Both the position numbers and the translations under genes were made by a program. Positions 45,715 through 54,625 of a stretch of DNA of 64,000 bases are shown piece by piece; within the stretch, counting starts at the first letter, position 1; each line of letters opens with the position of its first letter. The stretch is from Neobacillus niacini. Its GTDB lineage: Bacteria; Bacillota; Bacilli; Bacillales; Cytobacillaceae. Below the pieces are notes generated by a model. The model made no database searches and was not told where the DNA came from. It saw nothing but the letters and a program-made list of their open reading frames with translations. The stretch is from positions 62,001 to 126,000 of the forward strand of contig NZ_BAWM01000021.1 in the NCBI RefSeq assembly GCF_000759675.1, in the 5' to 3' direction.

Positions 45715-47070
45715 ATGAGAAATTATAAAAAAGTGGAAGATACTGCAGTACAAAGATTCCAGCTTATTGCCCCTCTATTAGAAGAAGGCCTTGATGCTGG
45801 AAAGGCCAAGCAATTGAAGGATCAGATTTGTAAGACCAGCGGTCTTTCTGAAAGAACAATAAGAAGGTACGTTTCACAATTTCGTTCTGAAGGCTTTGGA
45901 GGATTAAAACCTAAAGGTAAGAATGCTCAAACCAAATCAGAGGCGATTCCTTCGCACTTAATGGAGCAGGCTATTCTTCTTCGCAAGGAAGTCCCGAGTC
46001 GAAGTGTTGCACAAATCATTCAGATACTTGAGTGGGAGGGCTTGGCTGTACCTGGACAACTAAAACGTTCTACTCTTCAAGAGAAATTGACAGAAAGAGG
46101 ATATAGTTCTCGGCATATGAAACTTTATTCTCAATCAGGAGTGGCAGCTAGACGCTTTCAAAAAAGGCATCGTAATCAACTGTGGCAATCGGACATTAAA
46201 TATGGTCCATATTTACCTATTGGTCCTAATGGGACAAAAAAGCAGGTATATCTTGTAGCCATAATAGATGACGCAACACGATTTGTTTTACATGCCTCCT
46301 TTTATCCAACTCTTGATTCGAGGATTGTAGAGGATACTTTTCGTCAGGCAATACAGAAATTTGGAGTACCGGAATCTGTTTACTTTGATAATGGTAAGCA
46401 GTATCGAACAAAATGGATGTCTCGTACATGTTCTAAATTAGGTACTCGCCTTATATTTACAAAACCCTATTCCCCTGAAGCGAAGGGTAAAATTGAACGA
46501 TTTAATAGAGTTATTGATTCTTTTCTAGGTGAGGCAGCTCTTGAAAAGCCACAAACGTTAGAAAGATTAAATGAACTGTTTCAATCCTGGCTTACTGAGT
46601 GTTATCAGGAAAAACCCCATTCTGCGCTTGGTGAAAAAATTAGTCCGCATTCGGCATATCGCAGTGATAAGAAAGCACTTCATTTCATTGATCCTGATAC
46701 ATTGGCAAATGCCTTCTTACATTGTGAAACACGGAAGGTTGATAAATCAGGATGTATCAGTTTCATGGATCAGAAATATGAAGTTGGTCTCTCATTTATT
46801 GGCCGTCAAGTAGACATCATTTACGATCCTTCGGATCTAGAGGAATTGACTATTGAGTATGACGGACATACACCTTGGAAAGCAAGAAAGTTGGTTATTG
46901 GTGAAAAGGCAGGAAAACGGCCTGCACTTCCATCGCATCTTCAACCACAAGAAGCTGACTCTTCTAGACTACTAAAAGCAGCGGAAAAGAAACACCAGGA
47001 ACGGAAAGTTGAAATAACACCAGCAGTTACCTTCCGTGCAATTTGGAAGGAGGACGGAGAAAATGTTTGA
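45715..47070 (+). CDS. DDE-type integrase/transposase (Mu/TniA-like)
   Basis: A 451-residue protein with an N-terminal helix-turn-helix (SGLSERTIRRYVSQFRSEG), a DDE core with Asp in LWQSDIKYGPY, Asp in VYFDNGKQYR and Glu in AKGKIERFNRVID, and a beta-barrel C-terminal domain. This is the TniA/IS481-like recombinase that works with an AAA ATPase. AGAGGAG precedes ATG 45715. Frame intact and all catalytic residues are present, but the partner ATPase gene overlapping its end is truncated. Confidence 0.9.
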   Translation: MRNYKKVEDTAVQRFQLIAPLLEEGLDAGKAKQLKDQICKTSGLSERTIRRYVSQFRSEGFGGLKPKGKNAQTKSEAIPSHLMEQAILLRKEVPSRSVAQIIQILEWEGLAVPGQLKRSTLQEKLTERGYSSRHMKLYSQSGVAARRFQKRHRNQLWQSDIKYGPYLPIGPNGTKKQVYLVAIIDDATRFVLHASFYPTLDSRIVEDTFRQAIQKFGVPESVYFDNGKQYRTKWMSRTCSKLGTRLIFTKPYSPEAKGKIERFNRVIDSFLGEAALEKPQTLERLNELFQSWLTECYQEKPHSALGEKISPHSAYRSDKKALHFIDPDTLANAFLHCETRKVDKSGCISFMDQKYEVGLSFIGRQVDIIYDPSDLEELTIEYDGHTPWKARKLVIGEKAGKRPALPSHLQPQEADSSRLLKAAEKKHQERKVEITPAVTFRAIWKEDGENV

Positions 47071-47515
47071 GGCTGCTTACGGGATGGAAAATACGCCATT
47101 TTCTAGAGATGTCCCAACGGACAAATTATATGACTCTCCGATGATGCAAGAAATTCTTGGGAGGCTGAAATATGCGGCAGAAAGACAAATGTTTGCCGTT
47201 TTAACCGGGGATTGTGGCACTGGTAAAACAACCACAATTCGCAGGTTTGTAGATCGACTTGATAAGGGGAAGTTTCAAGTACTCTATTTGTCTGACTTAA
47301 AATTAACACCTCGACACTTTTATAAAGGATTGCTTGAACAATTAGGCTCAGAAGCAAAGTTTTATAGAGGTGATGCGAAACGGCAACTCCAACGGGAAAT
47401 AGAGTTGATGAGAGGAATCCGTGGTATTCAGCCAGTGGTTGTAGTAGACGAAGCTCACTTATTAGATAAGGAAAATTCAGGTGCCTGTCACTCCCCGATT
47501 TTTGTCGAAGATTGA
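47063..47515 (+). pseudogene. Truncated AAA ATPase (ExeA/TniB-like) of the transposon
   Basis: ATG 47063 overlaps the DDE stop. The protein has ENTPFSRDVPTDKLYDSP, Walker A TGDCGTGKTTTIRR and Walker B VVVVDEAHLLD, typical of ATPases that regulate DDE target choice. Homology ends at DKEN (about 47479); the next bases are the GGTGCCTGTCAC repeat, which adds unrelated residues to a stop at 47515. The missing half (usually another ~120 residues) is not found in the window. The gene was cut by insertion or deletion at that repeat. Confidence 0.85.
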
Positions 47516-47519
47516 TAGA
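47480..47519. repeat. Junction repeat R1
   Basis: GGTGCCTGTCACTCCCCGAT with TTTTGTCGAAGATTGATAG marks the break in the ATPase gene and the left edge of the reverse transcriptase cassette. Related copies occur at 49365 and 49574. Confidence 0.8.
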
Positions 47520-47574
47520 TTGTTAGATAGCTAAATAGTGATAGAATGAAGATAACTGTTGTTTTTGTTTATTT

Positions 47575-47603
47575 TTGAAAAAAATAGAAAATTGGTATAT
47601 AAT
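47575..47603 (+). promoter_or_regulatory. Consensus sigma-A promoter of the RT leader
   Basis: TTGAAA (47575-47580), a 17-base spacer and TATAAT (47598-47603) form a near-consensus sigma-A promoter. It predicts a start near 47610 and a 270-base untranslated leader before the reverse transcriptase. Confidence 0.75.
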
Positions 47604-47609
47604 ATTTTT

Positions 47610-47880
47610 AATTCAATCTAGTTGAAGGTGTCTTGCAAAATTGGTTGCAAGAGAGATAAGTTTCAGCTTGTCAACCTCCTTATTACTAAGGACCTCAACA
47701 AGTAACCTGACCATGTCCACAAGTGCAATAACCAACAGCAAACCTGGATTGTCAATCAAACTTATCACAGTTATAATAATCTCCTTACTGATATTATAAT
47801 TGAAATGTTTAACGAGATAGTGGTCACCGGGCTATTCATCTTTTCTGAATCCCAACAACGAATGCTAGGAGGTTTTCTGT
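47610..47880 (+). ncRNA. Putative RT-associated template ncRNA (DRT2-like), with stop-free frame
   Basis: The leader between the promoter and the RT gene is structured: TCTTGCAA/TTGCAAGA stem-loop at 47631-47652, GGAC/GTCC pairing and a late ATAG/CTAT stem. One frame is open from 47626 to 47796 (57 codons), passing ATG 47713. Two 7-nt direct repeats lie in that frame: TTGTCAA at 47668 and 47749 (81 nt apart) and CTCCTTA at 47676 and 47781 (105 nt apart). Copying between either pair would give a unit without stops that stays in frame when joined. A second promoter TTGTCA-17-TATAAT (47749-47777) lies downstream of the ATG in the chromosome but would lie upstream in a concatemer. Template use is inference. 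Confidence 0.5.
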
Positions 47881-47881
47881 T

Positions 47882-49264
47882 ATGAAACAGAGTAATAGGC
47901 CACGACAATTACATAACCTCCCTAGCTCTTCGAAGATTGATTGGTCAAAATATGAAACTAAGTATTATTTACACTTTGATGAACGTGTCGATATTGAGCA
48001 TGTGAAAGATAAAATCCAAGATCCTGATTGGGTTTCTTCACATGCTTTTTTGCCGTCTATCCATTTTAAAATAAACTTTAACAAGTATGTAACAATCTCT
48101 AAGGATAAAACACTCCCAGTCAGTGAACAGAAGATAAAGAAGAAAAAGGTACGCGAAATATATTATGCTGCGCACAAAGATCGTTTTGTCTATAAATACT
48201 ACGGTGACTTATTAAATAACGCTTATAATGATTATGCCAAAAGAAAAGGAATTGACATCATCGCTTTAGCTTATCGCAATAATAAGTGCGGTAAAAATAA
48301 TATTGATTTTGCTTATGAAGTATTTGATTTTCTATTAACCCAAAATCAAGCTGTTGTCATTTCTATCGATTTTACAAAGTTCTTTGATCATATTGACCAT
48401 CGAACGCTTAAACAAAATATCAAAACTGTTCTGGGTGTTGAAGAGCTGTCTCAGGATTGGTATAAGGTTTTCAAAAACCTTACACAATTTACATATGTAA
48501 ATAAAAATGACATTGATGTTAATTTAATACAAAAATACGGTGTCAAAAAGCTAAAAGAGCTCTTGAAAAATAAAAAATTGAAAAAAATAATGCCCCCAGA
48601 AGAGTTTCGGGCTTTTAAAGAACGCTATCTATACAAAAATAAAAAACCTTATGGGATTCCACAAGGGTCTGGTATGAGTGCTGTTTGCTCTAATGTACAT
48701 TTAATTCATTTTGATCAAGAGGTTAAAGCATGGGCTGATGCCCAAAAAGCACTTTATCGTAGATACTGCGATGATTTAATTTTAGTCATTCCAGTCACTA
48801 ATGGATCAACAAAAGTAGTTGAAGGAAAAAAGAATGAATTACTACAAATAATTCAAAAATACCACTCCCAAGGTTTAAAAATTCAAGAGGAAAAAACAGA
48901 AATACGTTTATATACTAACCACATAATTTTAGACGAATCCCAACAAAACAGTAAGTTAGATTATCTGGGTTTTGTAACTAATGGCCAATCAATACGGATA
49001 CGTGAAAAGAGTCTTTTTAAATATTACTGCCGTGCATATCGTAAAGCCGATACAAGTCGGCGCATTGCTTTTGTAACAAATCGGAAGGGACCAAAAACAG
49101 ATTTATATAAAATTTATACTCATCTCGGTTTCGATTATAAAGATCGAGGTAACTTTATCACTTATGCATACCGAGCTCACGCTAAGATGGCTAGGTTAAA
49201 AACAAAAAGCCTCATCCGTAAGCAGATTAAACGACATTGGGGGAAAATTAATAAACGGTTATAA
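47882..49264 (+). CDS. Reverse transcriptase with YCDD active site (UG2/DRT2-like)
   Basis: A 460-residue stand-alone reverse transcriptase. Motif A is SIDFTKFFDHIDH (Asp ~163), motif B GIPQGSGMSAVCSN (~258-271), motif C RRYCDDLILV (YCDD ~295-298) and motif E-like LDYLGFV. There is no maturase X, HNH endonuclease or retron NAxxH/VTG signature, so a group II intron or retron is unlikely. Size, YCDD and a structured leader with its own promoter resemble the defence RT class UG2 (DRT2), which copies an upstream ncRNA into a concatemeric gene that stops phage growth. GGAGG precedes the ATG. It sits in an accessory island between R-type repeats and ends at a terminator. Confidence 0.8.
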   Translation: MKQSNRPRQLHNLPSSSKIDWSKYETKYYLHFDERVDIEHVKDKIQDPDWVSSHAFLPSIHFKINFNKYVTISKDKTLPVSEQKIKKKKVREIYYAAHKDRFVYKYYGDLLNNAYNDYAKRKGIDIIALAYRNNKCGKNNIDFAYEVFDFLLTQNQAVVISIDFTKFFDHIDHRTLKQNIKTVLGVEELSQDWYKVFKNLTQFTYVNKNDIDVNLIQKYGVKKLKELLKNKKLKKIMPPEEFRAFKERYLYKNKKPYGIPQGSGMSAVCSNVHLIHFDQEVKAWADAQKALYRRYCDDLILVIPVTNGSTKVVEGKKNELLQIIQKYHSQGLKIQEEKTEIRLYTNHIILDESQQNSKLDYLGFVTNGQSIRIREKSLFKYYCRAYRKADTSRRIAFVTNRKGPKTDLYKIYTHLGFDYKDRGNFITYAYRAHAKMARLKTKSLIRKQIKRHWGKINKRL

Positions 49265-49301
49265 CGGCTCGAGGTCAGACCCCCAATCGGGAAAATAAAG
49301 G

Positions 49302-49343
49302 GACTAACTCAATCTATTCTAAAAAGGTTAGTCCTTATTTTAA
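49302..49343 (+). terminator. Intrinsic terminator of the RT cassette
   Basis: GGACTAAC and GTTAGTCC form the stem with a 17-base loop, followed by TTATTTTAA. It lies 37 bases after the RT stop. Confidence 0.7.
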
Positions 49344-49364
49344 TACAGAATTTACATTAATTCC

Positions 49365-49403
49365 GTTGCCTGTCATTCCCCGGGTTTTGTCGAAGTTTGA
49401 TAG
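49365..49403. repeat. Junction repeat R2
   Basis: GTTGCCTGTCATTCCCCGGG followed by TTTTGTCGAAGTTTGATAG is a diverged copy of R1 at the right edge of the RT cassette. Confidence 0.75.
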
Positions 49404-49573
49404 GTTAATAAGTGCTGCCAGGTTCTGGATTATGATGGAAGTTTGCTACATTAGCTTTATACTCTTATCTATCAGTAGATAAGGGTATATGTATTTGATT
49501 CTGAGATAAACTTATGGAACCATTTTTTTAGTAATGGTTGTCTTGAGAAGGTCTAGGTGGAAATCAAAATGTC

Positions 49574-49612
49574 GGTGCCTGTCACTCCCCGAGATTTGTC
49601 GAAGATTGATAG
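49574..49612. repeat. Junction repeat R3
   Basis: GGTGCCTGTCACTCCCCGAG then ATTTGTCGAAGATTGATAG matches R1 almost exactly. It stands just before a decayed gene. Confidence 0.8.
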
Positions 49613-49750
49613 TTCTTTATTTTAATAGATAATGCTAGAATGGGGTTGTGGTTTAATATTGTGAGGGTGACCGGTTGTTGATCTTCTTCTTTTAATAGGG
49701 GAGAAGCTTCGGGTTCGAATGGACAACCGTTGAAACGTATGAACCTTTCC

Positions 49751-50029
49751 TTGAGCTAATGGCAGAAGAGAAAAAGGAAAAGTCCCGGAACGACACGAAG
49801 CGCTACGGAACAGGCCCGAGATTGCGGAGTTACTGAAGTATTGTGAAGAACCAAGGGTGTTAAAGGAAATAATGGCTTTTATAAACGAGCGGATGTTTAT
49901 TTTAAGACCTCATTTGGTGTTATAAACCCTTTATTGGAGTCGGGAAGAATGGAAAAGTTCAAAGCAAAGCGGGACGATTATCACTTAGAACAAAATCATT
50001 ATAGAATAAAGAAAGAAGAGGAACTTTAA
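49751..50029 (+). pseudogene. Decayed C-terminal fragment of an unidentified protein
   Basis: Pieces in three frames read KRYGTGP, then EIAELLKYCEEPR, then LKEIMAFINERMFILRPHLV and NPLLESGRMEKFKAKRDDYH, ending EEEL. This looks like a winged-helix C-terminal domain as found in some AAA or Fic proteins. One frameshift lies near 49816 and another near 49925. No upstream part is seen. Identity is uncertain. Confidence 0.45.
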
Positions 50030-50116
50030 GCATTCTATTACTATAGAAAAATATGATTCATTAGGCTCAAATCCATACAGGGAGGTGGGCCATTTTTTTG
50101 TTTAAGGAATCATCAA

Positions 50117-50278
50117 TTGTTAGAAAACCTCATTAGTAGACTTGAAAAATTTTCTAATAGTTTTAATGATTATTTATGGTTGTACTGGGTGGGAATGGTA
50201 AAATATAACGGATGTGATTATTCTGAAAAACAATTACGAAATACAGCAGATGTCTTATATCAATTTATAAATTTGTAG
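50117..50278 (+). CDS. Small ORF (~53 aa) upstream of the zinc-ribbon nuclease
   Basis: TTG 50117 is eight bases after AAGGA and opens a 53-residue frame with ENLISRLEKFSNSFNDYLWL and YNGCDYSEKQLRN, ending 14 bases before the next gene. It is mildly acidic and helical with no signal peptide. Short spacing suggests co-transcription with the nuclease gene. No known family is recognised. Confidence 0.45.
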   Translation: MLENLISRLEKFSNSFNDYLWLYWVGMVKYNGCDYSEKQLRNTADVLYQFINL

Positions 50279-50292
50279 TAAGGAGTTCAAAA

Positions 50293-52032
50293 ATGCCAAA
50301 AAAGTTTACCCCCCTATCACAAAGAAACCCAAAGTTAGCTTCAGAATGGCATCCATCAAAAAATACTCCTATAACACCTGATGATGTTGCAGCTGGTACC
50401 AATAATTTTGCATGGTGGCTTTGTGAGAAAGGGCATGAATGGGAAGCTAGGATAAATTCAAGGAATCGAGGGAGTGGCTGTCCTATTTGTTTTGGTAGAT
50501 TCCAAGAGCCATTAACCAAAACTCACCCTAAAATGGCTTTAGAATGGCACCCTAACAAAAATGGGAATTTAACACCGGATGATGTAACAGCAGGATCTTC
50601 TAGAAAAGTATATTGGAAGTGCTCTAAATGTAGTTATCCATGGCTATCTACAATCTCAAATAGAAAACAAGGAAATGGTTGTCCGAAGTGCGCAGGTAAA
50701 GTTGTAACAGAAGAAAATTCTTTAGCAACTGTTAATCCTAAGATACTAGAAGAGTGGCATCCAACTAGAAATGGGAAATTGAAGCCGAATATGATACATG
50801 CTTATTCAGATAAAAAAGTTTGGTGGATATGTAAAGAGTGTAATCATAAATGGCAAACTACACCTAACCATCGGACTAGTCAAAAAACAGCTTGTCCAAA
50901 ATGTAATGAAAAGTATAACGTATCTTTTGAAGAATTAGCATTTGGTTATTTTTATAAAAGAGTATTTAAAGAGGTTAAATTAAATCACGAGATAGAAGCT
51001 GGGGACAAAAGTTACAAGGTTGATATTTATGTACCAAAGTACAAATTAATATTGGAGTACGATAGTGAATTTCATCACCGGGACAGACTTTCAATTGATA
51101 GTGAAAAAAGTAGGCAGCTTCTTAATTTCTGCGATTTTCTTATTAGAATGCGTGAACAAGGGTTATCTGGAGTTCCATTACAAGGGGTTATTAATATTAC
51201 GTTTTCAAATAAAAATAGAAATCCGCTTAAGGAAGCAGTCATGGCTTCTTTACAATATATAACCAAAAAAGTAAGCCTTTCAGCAGAAGAAATACATAGA
51301 ATAGAGGCTTTAAAAGATATCCATATAGAAGAACAAAGATTTGAAATCCTTAGTCAAGTACTTCCTATAGAACAGAGAAATAATATAAAACAAAATAGTA
51401 GTTTGTTAACAAAACAATTTGATTTAGAAAAGAACTTTCCGTTTAGACCAGAACACTTTTCTTACGGTTCTAATTTCAAACTATGGTGGACTTGTGAAGA
51501 GGGACACAGTTGGGAATCAGCACCTTCTACCCGAAAAAAGGGACATGGTTGCCCGGTCTGTGATGGACAAATAGCTACAACTGAAACATCACTAGGTACA
51601 GTAAAAAAAGAGCTAGCAAAAGAATGGGATTATGATAAGAATAAAACCCTTACTCCCTTTGATATTCTCCCTAACTCTAATAAGAAATTTTGGTGGAAAT
51701 GCTCTAAGGGACATTCTTACAGGGCTGCTCCGAAACATCGGAGTAGGGGGAAAGGGTGTCCATACTGTGTAGGAAAAAAGGTTGGAAGTGATAATTGTTT
51801 AGCTACGGTTAATCCAAAGCTTGCTGCTCAATGGAATCCAACCAAAAATGAAGATCTTACACCTTATCATATAACAGCCGGTTCTAGTAAAAAGGTTTGG
51901 TGGATTTGCGATAAAGGGCACGAATGGCAGGCCTCTGTTTATAGCAGAAAGGGTAGTAAAACGAACAGACCAAGAGGTTGTAAAGAATGCTATGAAATAG
52001 GCGCCGGAAGAAAAAGTAGAATGAATAAATAG
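50293..52032 (+). CDS. Zinc-ribbon protein with embedded PD-(D/E)XK/Vsr-like nuclease
   Basis: A 579-residue protein. Six treble-clef zinc units (DUF4379-like; repeated 'WHPxKNxxLTPDDV' plus 'WWxCxKGHxWxxxxxxRxxGxGCPxC') lie at about 10-70, 78-134, 147-205, 375-427, 437-493 and 506-567. Between them (about 210-320) is a nuclease-like domain with SFEELAFGYF, YKVDIYVPKYKLILEYDSEF and HHRD, matching the PD-(D/E)XK/Vsr fold (Asp ~244, Glu ~255, Asp ~257). Members are often found in mobile or defence loci and could be homing or defence nucleases; no test exists here. TAAGGAG precedes the ATG. A small ORF precedes it and a peptidase-like gene follows. Confidence 0.8.
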   Translation: MPKKFTPLSQRNPKLASEWHPSKNTPITPDDVAAGTNNFAWWLCEKGHEWEARINSRNRGSGCPICFGRFQEPLTKTHPKMALEWHPNKNGNLTPDDVTAGSSRKVYWKCSKCSYPWLSTISNRKQGNGCPKCAGKVVTEENSLATVNPKILEEWHPTRNGKLKPNMIHAYSDKKVWWICKECNHKWQTTPNHRTSQKTACPKCNEKYNVSFEELAFGYFYKRVFKEVKLNHEIEAGDKSYKVDIYVPKYKLILEYDSEFHHRDRLSIDSEKSRQLLNFCDFLIRMREQGLSGVPLQGVINITFSNKNRNPLKEAVMASLQYITKKVSLSAEEIHRIEALKDIHIEEQRFEILSQVLPIEQRNNIKQNSSLLTKQFDLEKNFPFRPEHFSYGSNFKLWWTCEEGHSWESAPSTRKKGHGCPVCDGQIATTETSLGTVKKELAKEWDYDKNKTLTPFDILPNSNKKFWWKCSKGHSYRAAPKHRSRGKGCPYCVGKKVGSDNCLATVNPKLAAQWNPTKNEDLTPYHITAGSSKKVWWICDKGHEWQASVYSRKGSKTNRPRGCKECYEIGAGRKSRMNK

Positions 52033-52071
52033 TGCGTACAAAAGCTAAAAGGAGAAGAGGATATTTAATTA

Positions 52072-52671
52072 ATGGGGAAAAGTCAAAAGGTTACTAATAT
52101 GAGTCACCCAAATTTGTATAATTTTTTTAGTCAATTAAAAGTTCAAACTTCAAGCCCTAATGATCTAGAGCTATGGATTGTTGAAGGTGCATTAATGAAT
52201 GGAACAACAGTAAACTCAAAAAAAATTACTCTCACAGATACACTTATTAATATTTACTCACAAAAACCACATGTAGTCCATTATATGCTTGCACACGAGT
52301 TTATACATTATAAGAATGGTGAATATTTAAGCTGGAAGAATGCATTCATAAAACTTGGTTCGCTAATAAGTAAACACTTAAAGGGTGTTGTATTGCTACA
52401 GGAAATTAGAGCTTCAATAGAAGGGGTCCATTTAGCGAATTTAACTCCAAAGGAAATTCAAGACTCTCAAATAACTCTACATTTTGAAAATGAAAATAGC
52501 CGTAAGCAGCTTTCCTATAAATCAGTTGGATATCCTAGTAGGGTGCAGATAATTAAGTATGCTCAAGGAAATATAAGTTTTACTCCAACGGTTGCCTATG
52601 ATATATTAAGCGATTTTGAAAAGACTCTTAATATAAAGTTATGGAAAAAATTAATTTTAAAACTGTTGTAG
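52072..52671 (+). CDS. HExxH zinc metallopeptidase-like protein
   Basis: A 199-residue protein with the zincin motif AHEFIHYKNG (HEFIH, residues ~75-79) and a downstream LLQEIRASIEG whose Glu is a candidate third zinc ligand, as in M48-type peptidases. There is no signal peptide and no membrane segment, so it is cytoplasmic. The spacing to the nuclease gene is 39 bases, with GAGG ten bases before the ATG. It may be a partner or a toxin-type protein, but no substrate is known. Confidence 0.7.
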   Translation: MGKSQKVTNMSHPNLYNFFSQLKVQTSSPNDLELWIVEGALMNGTTVNSKKITLTDTLINIYSQKPHVVHYMLAHEFIHYKNGEYLSWKNAFIKLGSLISKHLKGVVLLQEIRASIEGVHLANLTPKEIQDSQITLHFENENSRKQLSYKSVGYPSRVQIIKYAQGNISFTPTVAYDILSDFEKTLNIKLWKKLILKLL

Positions 52672-52699
52672 AAGATGGAATAAAAGAAAAAATAATATC

Positions 52700-52740
52700 C
52701 GTGCCTGTGGTCAAGCCCCCGAAAAATAGACATTGGAAAA
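52700..52740. repeat. Degenerate junction repeat R4
   Basis: CGTGCCTGTGGTCAAGCCCC followed by CGAAAAATAGACATTGGAAA is a weak copy of the junction repeat and lies just before the IS3 relic. Confidence 0.45.
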
Positions 52741-52748
52741 TTCGACGT

Positions 52749-54000
52749 TTATGAAGCATTTTGGTAATTAAAATAATACATTTTAGGAGAAACGAATCCC
52801 ATTCTATGCTGGATTCGTTTTTCGTTGTAATAGCGAATATATTTCTTTAGATTTTGTTGAAAAGACTCGATTGGGCAGTTGGGATAAAAACAAGGGAATT
52901 CCGTTTTTAACTGCGAAAAAAGCTTTCAATAACAGCGTTATCCCAACAGTTTGCCTTTCGTGACATACTTGGTATGAAGTGTAGCTCCTTACTTAGATTG
53001 CGATACATGTGGGATCTGTAAACACTTCCTTGGTCGCTATGGATCAGAACGCCCTCCAATGTATCCAATTTCCGCTTTTTCTGTGCTGCCTTGATGGTGG
53101 CTTTTATCAATTCCTTATTAGGGCTTGAACTCATTTCAAAGGCAATCACTTCACGGTTAAATAAATCCATTACCGCAAAAATATACAACTTTTCCTGCCC
53201 CATCAAAACTTCAGTCATATCCGTTACCCATATTTGATTGGGATGAACGGCGTCAAAATCACGATCTAACAGATTTTTATAGACATAGCCTGCAGATTGT
53301 TCCTTAGTTTAATGAGTAGTTTTTGGTTGCCTCACCTTTGCTTTCAAATTGACCTCATTCATGAGTCGCGCTACTTTTTTATGGTTTATTATTATGCCTT
53401 AGGCTTTTAAAGATCGTGATATTCTTTTGGCTCCATACGTACCCTTGTTAAGGAAATATATCCTTTTTATCTGTTTTAAATCTTGGCGTTATTCTCCAGA
53501 TGCTTGGCGCTTAGGACGTTTAAGAAAAGCAAAATAACCACTTGAGGAAACCCCGAGTATACGGCATAAAAGATTGACTGGATAATACTTTCTCAAATAA
53601 GAAATAGCTTCGAATTTCTTGCTTATTCGTTCCCTTTGAGAAAGGCCTGGAACTTTTTAGGGATTTCTATCTCCATCTCTTTTTCTTTTAATTTCTTCTC
53701 CAACTCCCGGTTTTGCTTTATGTCTTTTGACTGAGAAGGCTGCGAAATAGAGCGTGGATTCACAAGACCCTGCTCACCATTATCCTTAAAAGAGTTTACC
53801 CAACGATTCACTGTATCCCGATGTAATCCAAGTTCTCGTGCCACTTCAGCTACAGGTCTCTTATCATTTTCTATGTAACTTAAAGATTGTGTGCTAATAC
53901 CGCATCGAAAAGCCAGCTCTTCTTCCTTCTATCATTAGATTTTCTTACTGAAGCTAAAATCTTCCCATCATAATGGTCTTTTTCTCATTCAAGGCACTTA
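52749..54000 (-). mobile_element. Decayed IS3-family element (IS150-like orfA/orfB)
   Basis: On the minus strand orfA (53623-53844) encodes a helix-turn-helix (ELGLHRDTVNRWVNSF) and coiled coil; orfB (ending 52749) has IWVTDMTE (first Asp), HSDQGSVYRSHMYRNL (second Asp) and the Glu region DNAVIESFF. The frame breaks at SFF (one T lost near 52913), again at TAA in the N-terminal part (near 53310) and in orfA. No clear terminal inverted repeats could be assigned. The element is inactive. The first half lies within the island and is followed by another transposase scrap. Confidence 0.8.
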
Positions 54001-54454
54001 CTCCTTTTATAACCATTACATAATGAGGGGAAGACTCAGACTATCAAGTATACTTTAAGTTACATGGAATTGATAAATAAAGGTGCCAGGTATCATCCAG
54101 AGAATTTCCAGTTTGTTCACTTCTTCTTTTCTTCACGTTTACTCCGCGGCTTTTAACATTGTATAAGGATTCGACGGTCATAATACCAAAAAGGGACTGG
54201 AGTTATCTATTTAAATAGTGGAAACAGATTTCGACCTCTTTTTTCAATAATATTAATCAAGAAGCTTGTCTTTAAAGGAGTTAAGCCCAATTTAATCAAT
54301 CGATTGTGTAAAAGGAAAAAAACAAGGTATTTGCCAAACTATGCAGTATTAAGGGGAAACTGTACATTTCAGGGGATTTGGCAAGATTATCTATAAAATC
54401 TAATCTATTTACCGACAATTATTTTACCTAAATCAAGAGAGAAAGCTTTAAATA

Positions 54455-54625
54455 ACGGGATTAATTCCATTTTCACACAAACGTTTGATTACCATGTCAT
54501 CATGAAAGGACCCGTCGATAATTGTAGAAGGCCATTTTTTTTGGCTATCTTTGAGGTATTCTAGAAGAAAGCAAAGCTTTTCCTCGACAAGAAATGCTCT
54601 TGAAAAGAGGCTAAAGTTCGTTTTT
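54455..54625 (-). pseudogene. DDE transposase fragment (tentative)
   Basis: A ~57-residue frame reads SRAFLVEEKLCFLLEYLKDS then WPSTIIDGSFHDDMVIKRL and ENGINPVI. This resembles the second-Asp region of IS4/IS5-type transposases. It has no start or ribosome site. The surrounding 54.0-55.4 kb DNA is AT-rich and carries no other supported gene, only an IS relic tail and a hairpin at 54691-54716. Confidence 0.35.

Noticed and set aside
47610-47880. Retron msr-msd instead of a DRT2-type leader
   Set aside because: RT lacks the retron NAxxH and VTG features and has YCDD instead of YADD; I keep retron as a weaker alternative.
47480-49612. Group II intron around the reverse transcriptase
   Set aside because: No maturase X or endonuclease domain in the protein and no domain V-like hairpin before the 3' edge.
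52792-52824. Terminator hairpin with AACGAATCC and GGATTCGTT
   Set aside because: It lies within the coding C-terminus of the decayed IS3 orfB (NEKRIQHRMGF), so pairing is probably incidental.
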